A model generated the notes under the pieces. The model was given only the letters and a program-made list of their open reading frames with translations, was not told the DNA's origin and searched no databases. A DNA stretch of 64,000 nt, taken from assembly GCF_000215955.2 (NCBI RefSeq), contig NZ_AFNV02000010.1, positions 62,001-126,000 on the forward strand, written 5' to 3'. Numbering within the stretch: the stretch's first letter is position 1; each line of letters starts with the position of its first letter. Made by a program: the position numbers and the translations under genes. This document shows, piece by piece, positions 53,466-61,464 of the stretch. This stretch comes from Salinisphaera shabanensis E1L3A. GTDB taxonomy: Bacteria > Pseudomonadota > Gammaproteobacteria > Nevskiales > Salinisphaeraceae.

Positions 53466-54412
53466 GCAACAAGATTCTGATCATCGCTGACTATCTCAAC
53501 GGCGAACTCATCCAGTCGACCGCCCGCGCGGTCACCTGTGCGCAGCAAATGAGCCCGACCGCGATCGACGTGCTCGTGCTCTGCGACGACGGCGCCAATA
53601 TCGCGGCACAAGCCGCCAAGCTCGAAGGCGTGACCAAGGTGCTGCAGGCCGATAACGACGCCAACAAGCACCCGACCGCTGCGGCACTCGCGCCGCAGAT
53701 CGCCGCGGCCGCCAAGGCCGGCGAGTACAGTCATGTGCTCGGCCCGAACACCACCTTCGGCAAGGACCTGATGCCGCGCGTGGCGGCCAAACTGGGCGTG
53801 GCCATGGTCACCGACATCATGGCCGTGCATTCCGCGCACGAGTTCGACCGTCCGATCTATGCCGGCAATGCGATCATCACGGTCAAGGCACCGGAAGATC
53901 AGACGCTGGTCGCCTCGGTGCGTTGTGCCTCCTACCCGGCTGCGGCCGAGGGCGGCAATGCTGAAATCGAAACCACGTCGTTCGACGCCGAGATCCCGTC
54001 GCATACCCGCTTCGTGAATCTCGAACAGGCCAAGAGCGACCGCCCCGACCTGCAGACGGCCGGGAAAGTCATCTCAGGCGGCCGTGGCGTCGGCAGCGAA
54101 GAGAACTTCAAGATCATCTACGACTTCGCCGACAAGATCGGCGCTGGCGTAGGCGCCTCGCGTGCGGCCGTCGATGCGGGCTTCGTACCCAACGATATGC
54201 AGGTCGGCCAGACCGGCAAGATCATCTCGCCCGAGCTGTACATGTGCTTCGGTATTTCCGGTGCCATCCAGCATCTGGCCGGTATCAAGGACGCGGGCAC
54301 GATCGTGGCCATCAACAAGGATGAAGAAGCACCGATCTTCGAAGTGGCTGATATCGGCCTCGTCGGCGATCTGTTCGAAATCATCCCGGAACTCGATAAA
54401 GCCGTCAGCTGA
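53462..54412 (+). CDS. etfA: Electron transfer flavoprotein alpha subunit
   Basis: EtfA, 316 aa, the FAD-holding subunit. The C-terminal FAD domain (about 190-316) shows [50 protein letters not shown] and [50 protein letters not shown], all strongly conserved. With EtfB and ETF-QO it completes the electron route from acyl-CoA to ubiquinone. A strong terminator follows 26 bases after the stop. Confidence 0.96.
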   Translation: MSNKILIIADYLNGELIQSTARAVTCAQQMSPTAIDVLVLCDDGANIAAQAAKLEGVTKVLQADNDANKHPTAAALAPQIAAAAKAGEYSHVLGPNTTFGKDLMPRVAAKLGVAMVTDIMAVHSAHEFDRPIYAGNAIITVKAPEDQTLVASVRCASYPAAAEGGNAEIETTSFDAEIPSHTRFVNLEQAKSDRPDLQTAGKVISGGRGVGSEENFKIIYDFADKIGAGVGASRAAVDAGFVPNDMQVGQTGKIISPELYMCFGISGAIQHLAGIKDAGTIVAINKDEEAPIFEVADIGLVGDLFEIIPELDKAVS

Positions 54413-54437
54413 CCGCAGCGTCGAGCATGGCTTATCG

Positions 54438-54486
54438 GCCGGTACGCGCGGCGCTCGCTTGCGAGCGTCGTGCCTACCGGCTTTTT
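54438..54486 (+). terminator. Intrinsic terminator after etfA
   Basis: GCCGGTA pairs with TACCGGC and the inner GC-rich arms extend the stem to about 20 pairs with two G-U pairs and one mismatch, followed by five T. The next gene starts 24 bases later. Confidence 0.88.
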
Positions 54487-54509
54487 AATGCGCGCGAGAG
54501 GAGAATGCC

Positions 54510-54968
54510 GTGCAGATCATCGAAAACATAGACGCCTTGCAGGCGCTGGTGGGTGAAGAAATCGGCGTCAGCGACTGGCTGCTGATCGACCAGGCCCGAA
54601 TCAACAAATTTGCCGATGCGACAGAAGATCACCAGTGGATCCATGTCGACGTGGAGCGCGCCAAGCGCGAGTCCCCGTTCGGCGCGCCCATAGCGCACGG
54701 GTTTTTGACCCTGTCGTTGCTGCCGCAGCTCACCAGCCAGATTCGTCGTATCGAAGGCGTGACCACCACCGTCAACTACGGCCTCGACAAGGTACGCTTC
54801 ATCGCCCCCGTGCCGGTGGATTCAAAAGTACGCGCCCGCCAGAAGCTCGAAGCCGTGGAGCCGCGCGGCGAAAACCGCTACATGCTGCACAACACGGTCA
54901 CTATCGAAATCGAAGGCAGCGAAAAGCCGGCCTGTATCGCGCAGTCGCTGTCGCTCATCATTTTCTAA
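54510..54968 (+). CDS. MaoC-family (R)-specific hydratase-like protein
   Basis: Hotdog-fold hydratase of 152 aa. The MaoC/NodN motif with the catalytic Asp and His is [19 protein letters not shown], and the loop [17 protein letters not shown] follows. It hydrates enoyl-CoA to (R)-3-hydroxyacyl-CoA. The start is GTG 54510 with GAGAGGAG seven bases upstream. It is immediately downstream of the etfA terminator and 18 bases before an enoyl-CoA hydratase gene, so the two form a pair; readthrough or a local promoter is needed. Confidence 0.88.
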   Translation: MQIIENIDALQALVGEEIGVSDWLLIDQARINKFADATEDHQWIHVDVERAKRESPFGAPIAHGFLTLSLLPQLTSQIRRIEGVTTTVNYGLDKVRFIAPVPVDSKVRARQKLEAVEPRGENRYMLHNTVTIEIEGSEKPACIAQSLSLIIF

Positions 54969-54986
54969 TAGCAAAGGGATTGCCCC

Positions 54987-55769
54987 ATGACCCAACCCGA
55001 ACTCGAAAGCGGCTATATCCGCACTACCCAGACCAACGGCGTGCTGCGTCTGACCATCGACCGCGCCGATAAGCGCAACGCGCTCACCGGCGCCATGTAT
55101 GCCGACATGCAGCGCGTGGCCGACCATGCCCGTACGGACGACGACGTACGCACCCTACTCATCGATAGCGCCGGCGACATGTTCTGTGCCGGCAACGATA
55201 TCGGCGATTTCGCCAACGCCACGCCGGAAAGCCGCGCGGAAAGCGGCGGCGGGCCGGCGATGAAGTTCATCAAGGCGCTGATCGCCCTCGATAAGCCGAT
55301 CCTGATCGCGGTACAGGGCCAGGCCACCGGTATCGGCACCACCATGCTGCTGCACGCCGATCTCGTGATCGCCAACGAAAGCGCGCGTTTCTATACCGCC
55401 TTCATCGATCTCGCACTCGTACCCGAGGCCGGTTCCAGCCTGCTTCTGCCAGCCCTGGTCGGCCGCCAGAACGCCGCACGTCTGTTGCTGGCCGGCGATA
55501 CGTTGGAGTCCGAAGAAGCGCTGCGCATGGGTCTGATCGCCTACCGTGTACCGGACGCCGAACTGGCCGACCGGGCCACGGCCATCGCAGAGAAACTCGC
55601 ATCCAAACCGCCGGAAGCGGTACGCCTGAGCAAACAGCTGTTACGCCAGGGTATGGGCAGCGACGATCTCGGCGGGCATATCGAACGAGAAATCGAGCAC
55701 TTCAGCGAACGGCTCTTTTCCGACGAAGTGCGCGCCATCATGAACAAGTTCTTGCAGCGCAAGAAATAG
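54987..55769 (+). CDS. Enoyl-CoA hydratase/isomerase-family protein
   Basis: Crotonase-fold enzyme of 260 aa. The oxyanion-hole segments are MFCAGNDIGDFAN and AVQGQATGIGTTMLLHADLVIA. The catalytic glutamate lies in LALVPEAGSSLLLPALVG. The first of the two hydratase glutamates is replaced (GIGTTML in place of GGGxE), which favours an isomerase-type or related role such as delta3-delta2-enoyl-CoA isomerase over classic hydration. It follows the MaoC gene by 18 bases and ends at a bidirectional terminator. Confidence 0.88.
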   Translation: MTQPELESGYIRTTQTNGVLRLTIDRADKRNALTGAMYADMQRVADHARTDDDVRTLLIDSAGDMFCAGNDIGDFANATPESRAESGGGPAMKFIKALIALDKPILIAVQGQATGIGTTMLLHADLVIANESARFYTAFIDLALVPEAGSSLLLPALVGRQNAARLLLAGDTLESEEALRMGLIAYRVPDAELADRATAIAEKLASKPPEAVRLSKQLLRQGMGSDDLGGHIEREIEHFSERLFSDEVRAIMNKFLQRKK

Positions 55770-55787
55770 AGAACCACCACCTCGACG

Positions 55788-55821
55788 AAAAAAGCCGCTT
55801 CGATACCGAAGCGGCTTTTTT
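55788..55821 (+). terminator. Intrinsic terminator of the MaoC-ECH pair
   Basis: AAGCCGCTTCG pairs with CGAAGCGGCTT around ATAC, with A-run before and T-run after, so it can work in both directions. Confidence 0.92.
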
Positions 55822-56037
55822 ATGTTCACGATCATAGTCGTGACGTCTCAACGACGCATATCGTCAGAGCCTGATTCGAATCAACGCGTGAATAGGTTGC
55901 CCACCCAATGGCTGCCCGGCGAGCGCAAGCCACGCCAGATCGATGCGGCTGAGCCGTACGGCGCATACATGCTTGCCATGCCCGAACCAGCAGTGCCCGG
56001 ATTGTCGAACTCGTTTTATCTAGCGCTGACGATACCC

Positions 56038-56072
56038 AAAAAAAAGCACGGCGCATCGCAATGCGCCGTGCT
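56038..56072 (-). terminator. Intrinsic terminator of the copper-binding protein gene
   Basis: AGCACGGCGCAT and ATGCGCCGTGCT enclose CGCA; eight U follow on the minus strand, 25 bases past the stop. Confidence 0.92.
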
Positions 56073-56096
56073 CCGATCGAGTCTTGGCCTTATGCC

Positions 56097-56498
56097 TTAC
56101 GAATCAATCTCGCCCAGCAGGTCATCGCAGGCTTTCACGCAGCGATTGCAGGCCTCGGCACACAGGGCGCAGTGCTGGTTCTGATCGCCGTGGCCTTCGC
56201 AATGCGCTGCACATTTCTGGCAGGCGTCACGGCAGGCTTTCACCTGTGTGGCCGCCGGCGATTCGCCGAACGCGGTCTGGCGCGACAATACACGCGCGGT
56301 CGTATTACAGATATCGGCACAGTCGAGATCCGTACGGATGCAGCCGCGCAGATCGGCCACGTTGTCTTCAGCGAGACAGGCGTCGGCACAGGCGGTGCAG
56401 TGATGAGCACAGTCGAAACAGGCTTCGACGCAGGCGACCAACTGCTTCTGGACCGACAGCGGGTTCGGATGCGTCTTGAGCATGGCTTCTGCTTGCAT
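56097..56498 (-). CDS. Four-helix-bundle copper-binding protein (Csp/DUF326-like)
   Basis: Small protein of 133 aa with 18 cysteines, spaced mostly as CxxxC or CxxC on amphipathic helices (VACVEACFDCAHHCTACADAC, CIRTDLDCADIC, CRDACQKCAAHC, CALCAEACNRCVKAC). This is the pattern of the Csp copper-storage family, which binds many Cu(I) ions inside a four-helix bundle. No signal peptide is visible, so it is cytosolic, like Csp3. AAGGAA lies eight bases before the ATG. Convergent with the enoyl-CoA hydratase gene and closed by a strong terminator. No copper regulator or pump adjoins. Confidence 0.88.
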   Translation of the reverse strand: MQAEAMLKTHPNPLSVQKQLVACVEACFDCAHHCTACADACLAEDNVADLRGCIRTDLDCADICNTTARVLSRQTAFGESPAATQVKACRDACQKCAAHCEGHGDQNQHCALCAEACNRCVKACDDLLGEIDS

Positions 56499-56836
56499 GG
56501 CTTGGTTCCTTTTCGTTCGCCAACGCAGGCTTTGCGCTGGCGGGAAATTCGTCGCCGCTACCCGGTGTGGGCAGCGGCTGTTGAATCGGCATGGAAACGA
56601 ACCCGACAGGCAGCGTATATCAGCAGTCCTACGGAGATTGCCGGCCCGGCTGCCATGAGCGCGACGCGAGTTCGAATTTCGAACTCACACCGGCGCATGG
56701 ATTCCGGACAAACGGTTTTCAGCGCCTGGAATCACCCGGCGTTGGCGCGCGATCGAACCGCCAGCAGTGCGCTGAAGGCTTTGCCCCAACGCATCAGCGT
56801 GCTTGCAAGTCGCTGGCGCCACGCGCCCGCTTAGGA
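56499..56836. other. Intergenic region between copper protein and nitronate monooxygenase genes
   Basis: No gene is supported in these 338 bases. It must hold the promoter of the copper-binding protein gene. I saw no repeat or palindrome of note. Confidence 0.4.
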
Positions 56837-57793
56837 TCAAGCCACCCGCTTGCGCGCCGCGTCGTATTCCGCAACCAGGCGATCCACGATCTGGCTCGCG
56901 GGCAGCACGCTGTCGATACTGCCCACGCCCTGGCCTGCGCCCCAGATATCCTTCCACGCTTTTTTCTTCTCGCGATCACTGCCGAACGTCATCGCTTCCT
57001 TGCCGGATTCTGGCAGCGCATTCGGGTCCAGCCCGGCATTCTCGATCGAGCCGCGCAAATAGTTACCGTGCACGCCGGTGAACAGATTGGAATAGATCAC
57101 ATCCTTGGCCGTGGACTGCGTGACCATCGCCTTGTATTCCTCCACCGCATTGGCCTCGGCGCTGGCGATGAAACGCGTGCCCATATAGGCGAAGTCCGCA
57201 CCCATCGCCTGGGCGGCCAGAATATGCTCGCCACGTGTGATCGAGCCGGATAGGATCAGCGGGCCGTCCCAGAACTGGCGAATCTCAGACACCAGCGCAA
57301 ACGGGCTGAGCGTGCCAGCATGGCCGCCCGCGCCCGCGCAGACCACGATCAGCCCGTCCACGCCGGCTTCCACGGCCTTTTCGGCATGGCGCACGCTGAT
57401 CACGTCGTGGAACACATGGCCGCCGTAGTCGTGGGCCACTTCCACCGCGGCATGCGGCGCGCGCAGGCTGGTGATCATCAGCGGCACCTTGAAGTCGGCA
57501 CAGGCCTTCAGGTCGTGTTCGAGACGATCGTTCGACGCGTGCACGATCTGGTTGACCGCGAACGGCGCGATCCTGGCCTGCGGGTCGGCCGCACGCGCCT
57601 CGTCGAGCGTCGTCGTGATGCGCTCGAGCCAGACCGGTAGTTCGTCGGCCGGCCGCGCGTTGAGCGCGGGGAACGAGCCGATCACCCCGCTCATACACTG
57701 CGCGATCACGAGATCCGGATTGGACAGAATGAACATCGGCGAACCGATGACCGGCAGACGCATCTGGGCGTTGAGTTGATCGACCAGCGACAT
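56837..57793 (-). CDS. Nitronate monooxygenase-family flavoprotein
   Basis: FMN-dependent TIM-barrel enzyme of 318 aa in the 2-nitropropane dioxygenase family. Landmarks are LPVIGSPMFILSNPDLVIAQCMSGVIGSFPALNAR at the start, the catalytic-His motif VVCAGAGGHAGTLSPFALV, and SGSITRGEHILAAQAMGADFAYMGTRFIAS for phosphate binding. Members oxidise alkyl nitronates; some act as enoyl reductases, and the location opposite a thiolase gene leaves that option open. ATG 57793 has AAGGGAG seven bases upstream; the frame extends to 57829. A GAACGATCGTTC site lies 45 bases upstream of the start. Confidence 0.88.
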   Translation of the reverse strand: MSLVDQLNAQMRLPVIGSPMFILSNPDLVIAQCMSGVIGSFPALNARPADELPVWLERITTTLDEARAADPQARIAPFAVNQIVHASNDRLEHDLKACADFKVPLMITSLRAPHAAVEVAHDYGGHVFHDVISVRHAEKAVEAGVDGLIVVCAGAGGHAGTLSPFALVSEIRQFWDGPLILSGSITRGEHILAAQAMGADFAYMGTRFIASAEANAVEEYKAMVTQSTAKDVIYSNLFTGVHGNYLRGSIENAGLDPNALPESGKEAMTFGSDREKKKAWKDIWGAGQGVGSIDSVLPASQIVDRLVAEYDAARKRVA

Positions 57794-57837
57794 GAAGACT
57801 CCCTTGTTGTTCTTGCGAAAGTGTTGCAAACGATACC

Positions 57838-57849
57838 GAACGATCGTTC
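57838..57849. promoter_or_regulatory. Palindromic operator candidate GAACGATCGTTC (copy 4)
   Basis: Perfect copy 45 bases upstream of the nitronate monooxygenase start, sharing 17 identical bases (ACCGAACGATCGTTCAC) with copy 2. Confidence 0.65.
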
Positions 57850-57988
57850 ACTGCGTGTAACATACGCGATGGCAATATGCTGCGATACCGTCATACAAGG
57901 CCCGATCACCTCGCGCGATTGATCGTCAGACGACAGCGCGCACGTCGCTTGACGCCTTTTGAGCGGCTCAACATACTGCGACACGGCT

Positions 57989-58013
57989 TTTTTCGAAAGG
58001 CCGTTTCGAAAAA
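57989..58013. promoter_or_regulatory. Extended palindrome TTTTTCGAAA-N5-TTTCGAAAAA with GAAAG-GCC-GTTTC core
   Basis: Ten-base perfect arms flank GGCCG. The central 13 bases (57995-58007) match GAAAC-N3-GTTTC except for one base, with the same CGAAA...TTTCGA flanks as the 18.4 kb site. It lies 125 bases upstream of the thiolase start. Confidence 0.5.
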
Positions 58014-58137
58014 CTTACAACGGCCTTAATCGCGGTCTTCTGCCCGGCGCGGCTCCGCCGTCGCGCAATCCTGGCCAAAGGTCATGGGCCGAGAACAACA
58101 CATCAGGCCATTACCGCAAGAACAATCGAGGAGTCCC

Positions 58138-59340
58138 ATGCGACAAGCAGTCATCGTTTCCACCGCCCGCACGCCGATCGGCAAGGCCTATCGCGGCGCA
58201 TTCAACAACACCCAGGCCCAGGCGCTCGGGGGCCATGCGATCGAGCATGCGCTCAAGCGCGCCAAGCTCGAAGGCGAAAACATCGACGATGTGATCATGG
58301 GCGCAGCTTTGCAGCAGGGCTCCACGGGCCAGAACGTGGCCCGTCAGTGTGCGATCCGTGCCGGGCTGCCGACCTCCGTACCGGGCATGACCATCGACCG
58401 CCAGTGTGCGTCGGGCCTGATGGGGATCGCCACCGCCGCCAAGCAGATCGTCAACGACCGCATGAACGTCGTCGTGGGCGGTGGTCTGGAATCGGTATCG
58501 CTGGTTCAGAACGAGCACCAGAACACCTTCCGTGCACGTGACCCGTGGCTGGTCGAGCATCGGCCGGACATCTACATGTCCATGCTCGAAACCGCGGAAG
58601 TCGTGGCCGATCGCTACAACGTTTCGCGCGAAGCGCAGGACGAATACGCCTACCAGTCGCAGATGCGCACGGCCGCGGCCCAGGAAGCCGGCAAGTTCGA
58701 CGACGAAATCGTGCCGCTGACCACCATCAAGAAGCAGCAGGACAAGCAGACCGGCGAAATCAGCGAAGTCGAAGTCACGCTCGACAAGGACGAAGGCAAC
58801 CGTCCGAGCACCACGCTGGAAGGTCTGCAGGGCCTGAACCCGGTGTTCAAGAACGGCCAGCAGATCAGCGAAGGTCGCTTTATCACCGCCGGCAACGCTT
58901 CGCAGCTGTCCGACGGCGCCTCGGCGAGCGTGCTCATGGAAGCCGCCGAAGCCGAGCGTCGCGGCTTGGAACCGCTGGGCGCCTATGTCGGCATGGCCGT
59001 GGCCGGCTGTGACCCGGACGAAATGGGCATCGGCCCGATCTATGCCGTGCCGAAGCTTCTGGAACGCTACGGCCTGAAGGTCGACGATATCGGCCTGTGG
59101 GAACTCAACGAAGCGTTCGCCAGTCAGTGCCTGTATTGCCGTGACTATCTCGGCATCGACCCGGACAAGTACAACGTCAATGGCGGCTCCATCGCCATCG
59201 GCCATCCTTATGGCATGTCCGGCGCCCGCATGACCGGCCACGCCCTCATCGAAGGCAAGCGTCGTGGCGCGAAGTATGTGGTCGTGACCATGTGTGTCGG
59301 CGGCGGCATCGGTGCGGCCGGCCTGTTCGAGGTGTTCTAA
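58138..59340 (+). CDS. Thiolase (acetyl-CoA C-acyltransferase)
   Basis: Thiolase of 400 aa. Catalytic residues are the Cys in IDRQCASGL, the His in [14 protein letters not shown] and the Cys in [12 protein letters not shown]. The start [23 protein letters not shown] is typical of FadA-like degradative thiolases. A charged insertion near residue 200 ([24 protein letters not shown]) is in the adaptable loop that covers the active site. It probably carries out the last beta-oxidation step for the FadJ-like operon at 24-30 kb, which has no thiolase of its own. ATG 58138 has GAGGAG five to six bases upstream; the frame is open to 58084. Confidence 0.92.
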   Translation: MRQAVIVSTARTPIGKAYRGAFNNTQAQALGGHAIEHALKRAKLEGENIDDVIMGAALQQGSTGQNVARQCAIRAGLPTSVPGMTIDRQCASGLMGIATAAKQIVNDRMNVVVGGGLESVSLVQNEHQNTFRARDPWLVEHRPDIYMSMLETAEVVADRYNVSREAQDEYAYQSQMRTAAAQEAGKFDDEIVPLTTIKKQQDKQTGEISEVEVTLDKDEGNRPSTTLEGLQGLNPVFKNGQQISEGRFITAGNASQLSDGASASVLMEAAEAERRGLEPLGAYVGMAVAGCDPDEMGIGPIYAVPKLLERYGLKVDDIGLWELNEAFASQCLYCRDYLGIDPDKYNVNGGSIAIGHPYGMSGARMTGHALIEGKRRGAKYVVVTMCVGGGIGAAGLFEVF

Positions 59341-59438
59341 CGAACTTGAGTAACGTATTGCATTAATCAACCGTTTGTTGAATACTTATATCCAACCTAC
59401 CCCTTGGCGCAGCGCGACATGACTCGCGCCTCGGGGCG

Positions 59439-59465
59439 AAAAAGCCGCCTTCGGGCGGTTTTTTC
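59439..59465 (+). terminator. UUCG-tetraloop intrinsic terminator after the thiolase
   Basis: GCCGCC-TTCG-GGCGGT with A-run before and six T after. The U-run ends 15 bases before the next ATG, so it also lies at the very front of the NYN gene. Confidence 0.9.
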
Positions 59466-59479
59466 TTTTGTGGAGCCAC

Positions 59480-60169
59480 ATGGATTTGTCCTCTCGCTCG
59501 CTCCAACCGCTACGCACCATCGCTTATATCGATGGCTACAACCTTTACTACTCGGCGCTTACGCGCAGCCGCTTCAAGTGGCTCGACATACGACAATTGT
59601 TAGAGCAAGTCATTCTAAGCTCTGCGCCAAACCCCGCCTTCGAACTTTTAGCGGTAAAGTTCTTTACGGCACCGATCCTGGGCCGATACGCCTCCGACCC
59701 ACTCTCACCGGATCGCCAACGCCGTTATCACAACGCTCTCGCATTCGCGCCCTCCGGGCCGACTGAAGTTATATACGGCTATCACGCAACCACGGTCAAA
59801 AAAGCACGGCTATTAGAGGACTGTAAACTTGCGCGAGTAATGGTTCTCGAAGAGAAACAAACCGATGTCAACATCGGACTGCATATGTACCGCGACGCTA
59901 CCCACGGACGTGTCGATCAAATCGTGCTTGTAAGCAACGATTCCGATCTTGCACCCGCGCTAACAATGCTCAAATACGACTTTCCCGACATTGTCCGGGG
60001 TCTACTATTACCCTCTAGAGAACGCTCGAATCGCCGTAGCGGGCAGCTTGACGCTTTGGCCAACTGGACACGGCGCCAACTTAAAGAAGACGAACTCGCA
60101 TCCGCCCAACTTCCTCGATCCATAACCAATCGGAAAGGCAAGCCTATTTTGAAACCTGAGGCTTGGTAA
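59480..60169 (+). CDS. NYN-domain (PIN-like) putative RNase
   Basis: A 229-aa protein with an NYN/LabA-type PIN-like fold. The acidic metal site is visible: Asp18 in AYIDGYNLYY, Asp129 in EEKQTDVNIGLHMYRDA, and Asp154 and Asp156 in LVSNDSDLAPAL. Such proteins are usually Mg-dependent RNases, though targets differ widely. The basic C-terminus (SNRRSGQLDALANWTRRQLKED...RKGKPILKPEAW) may hold RNA. ATG 59480 has GGAG four bases upstream; TTG 59468 is inside the terminator. Codon use is richer in A/T-ending codons (TTA, CTA, AGA) than neighbours, which suggests acquisition by transfer. No partner gene adjoins. Confidence 0.85.
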   Translation: MDLSSRSLQPLRTIAYIDGYNLYYSALTRSRFKWLDIRQLLEQVILSSAPNPAFELLAVKFFTAPILGRYASDPLSPDRQRRYHNALAFAPSGPTEVIYGYHATTVKKARLLEDCKLARVMVLEEKQTDVNIGLHMYRDATHGRVDQIVLVSNDSDLAPALTMLKYDFPDIVRGLLLPSRERSNRRSGQLDALANWTRRQLKEDELASAQLPRSITNRKGKPILKPEAW

Positions 60170-60222
60170 CTAACTCAGTCGCTACATCGGAATATTCGGC
60201 ACAGCTAATTCGTTTAAATACC

Positions 60223-60238
60223 GGAAACTACGGTTTCC
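60223..60238. promoter_or_regulatory. Palindrome GGAAAC-TACG-GTTTCC before the glycosyltransferase gene
   Basis: A perfect six-base inverted repeat with a four-base spacer, 74 bases upstream of the next start. It is compatible with the looser PsrA-type pattern (2-4 base spacer), but the spacing differs from the other sites and the neighbouring gene is unrelated. Confidence 0.3.
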
Positions 60239-60311
60239 GAAAACGCTCGCCACGCAGATCATAGCGCGATAGGTTCTTTCCCGGTGATACCGGGTTCTAC
60301 CCGATTCCCGC

Positions 60312-61457
60312 ATGGCCAAGCCGATCAGTTTTTTCGTTCATCACCAGGGGCGCGGACATGCCCAGCGCACGATGGCGATCGTGCGTGAGCTGCCGGCGAC
60401 GCAACCGGTGAGCGTGCTCACGGCCGACCCGTCCTTGTTCGACGGCTTCGAGCGCGATATCGAGATCGTCGCCCTGCCGAACATGATCGGCGCGCCCGTA
60501 CCCACGCCCGCGCTCTACGATCAGCCCACGCCATCGGTCATGCATTGCGTTCCGCTGGGGCTGCCCTCGATGCGCCAGACCATGCGCCGTATTCTCGACC
60601 ATCTGGACGATCGCGACACCGGCCTGTTCGTCATCGATGTCTCGGCCGAACTGGCGCTGCTTTCGCGCATCGCCAGCGTGCCGGCGATCAAGATTCGTAT
60701 GCATGGCAACCGCGGCGATGCCGGCCATCTCGCCGCCTACGATGCCTGTGCCGGCATGCTCGCCCCGTTCGATGCACGGCTGGAACAGCCCGACTATCCC
60801 GACTGGGCGCGTGCCAAGACCTTCTACAGCGGCGGCCTATGCACGAGCAGCGAACGCCGTGACGATCGCGGCGCGGCACGACGGGCGCTCGGCTTGCCAG
60901 CCGATCGGGAAATCGTGGTCGCGATCACCGGCGGCGGCGGTGCCGGCACGCCCTATGCGCCGCTGACGGTCGCCGCACGCGCGGCGCCCGATACGCTGTT
61001 CGTAACCGTCGGCCCGTTGCACTGCGAGGGCCACGAAACCGATTTCGCGAACCTCATCAACCACGGCTGGGTATCGCATACCAGCGATTACATCGCAGCG
61101 GCCGATATCGTCATCGCCTCGGCGGGCGACAACACCGTGCATGAAGTCATGCGCGCGCGCCGGCCTTTCATCTGCGCGCCGGAATGGCGCTATTTCGACG
61201 AACAACAACGCAAGGCCGAAGCCCTCGCCGAGCTCGGCGCGGCCATTCATCTGCCCCAATGGCCGGGTGGCCTCGAAGGCTGGGTGGATTTGCTGGCGCG
61301 CGCCCGCGCGCTCGATACCGACTGTCAGCGCGGGCTCCACGACCCGGACGCCGCCGCGCGTGCTGCGGGCTGGCTCCAGTCGCGCGTAGACACGCTATGG
61401 CGTCACGACGACACTCGTTCGCCACATCCCATGACGATTGCTGCGACCGGCAGCTAG
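60312..61457 (+). CDS. MurG-like GT-B-fold glycosyltransferase
   Basis: A 381-aa GT-B-fold protein. The N-terminal domain begins ISFFVHHQGRGHAQRTMAIVREL, the glycine/His loop of GT28-like enzymes. The C-terminal nucleotide-sugar domain contains VVAITGGGGAGTPYAPL, SDYIAAADIVIASAGDNTVHEVMRARRPFICAPEWRYFDEQQRKAEALAELGAAI, matching the MurG-type donor site. The acceptor is not known. It is convergent with a GT2 gene seven bases downstream and clusters with a sucrose-phosphate synthase, so synthesis of a glycoside or a modified sugar is likely. The ribosome site is weak. Confidence 0.8.
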   Translation: MAKPISFFVHHQGRGHAQRTMAIVRELPATQPVSVLTADPSLFDGFERDIEIVALPNMIGAPVPTPALYDQPTPSVMHCVPLGLPSMRQTMRRILDHLDDRDTGLFVIDVSAELALLSRIASVPAIKIRMHGNRGDAGHLAAYDACAGMLAPFDARLEQPDYPDWARAKTFYSGGLCTSSERRDDRGAARRALGLPADREIVVAITGGGGAGTPYAPLTVAARAAPDTLFVTVGPLHCEGHETDFANLINHGWVSHTSDYIAAADIVIASAGDNTVHEVMRARRPFICAPEWRYFDEQQRKAEALAELGAAIHLPQWPGGLEGWVDLLARARALDTDCQRGLHDPDAAARAAGWLQSRVDTLWRHDDTRSPHPMTIAATGS

Positions 61458-61464
61458 CCCGCGT

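Larger units (their letters stand above)
57794..58137. other. Divergent region between nitronate monooxygenase and thiolase genes
   Basis: No gene in these 344 bases. It carries one GAACGATCGTTC site near the minus-strand gene and a near-copy of the GAAAC-type palindrome nearer the thiolase. Confidence 0.5.

Noticed and set aside
57524-57539. GACGATCGTTCGAC inside the nitronate monooxygenase gene
   Set aside because: It lacks the leading GAAC half of the palindrome and lies in coding sequence, so it was not counted as an operator.
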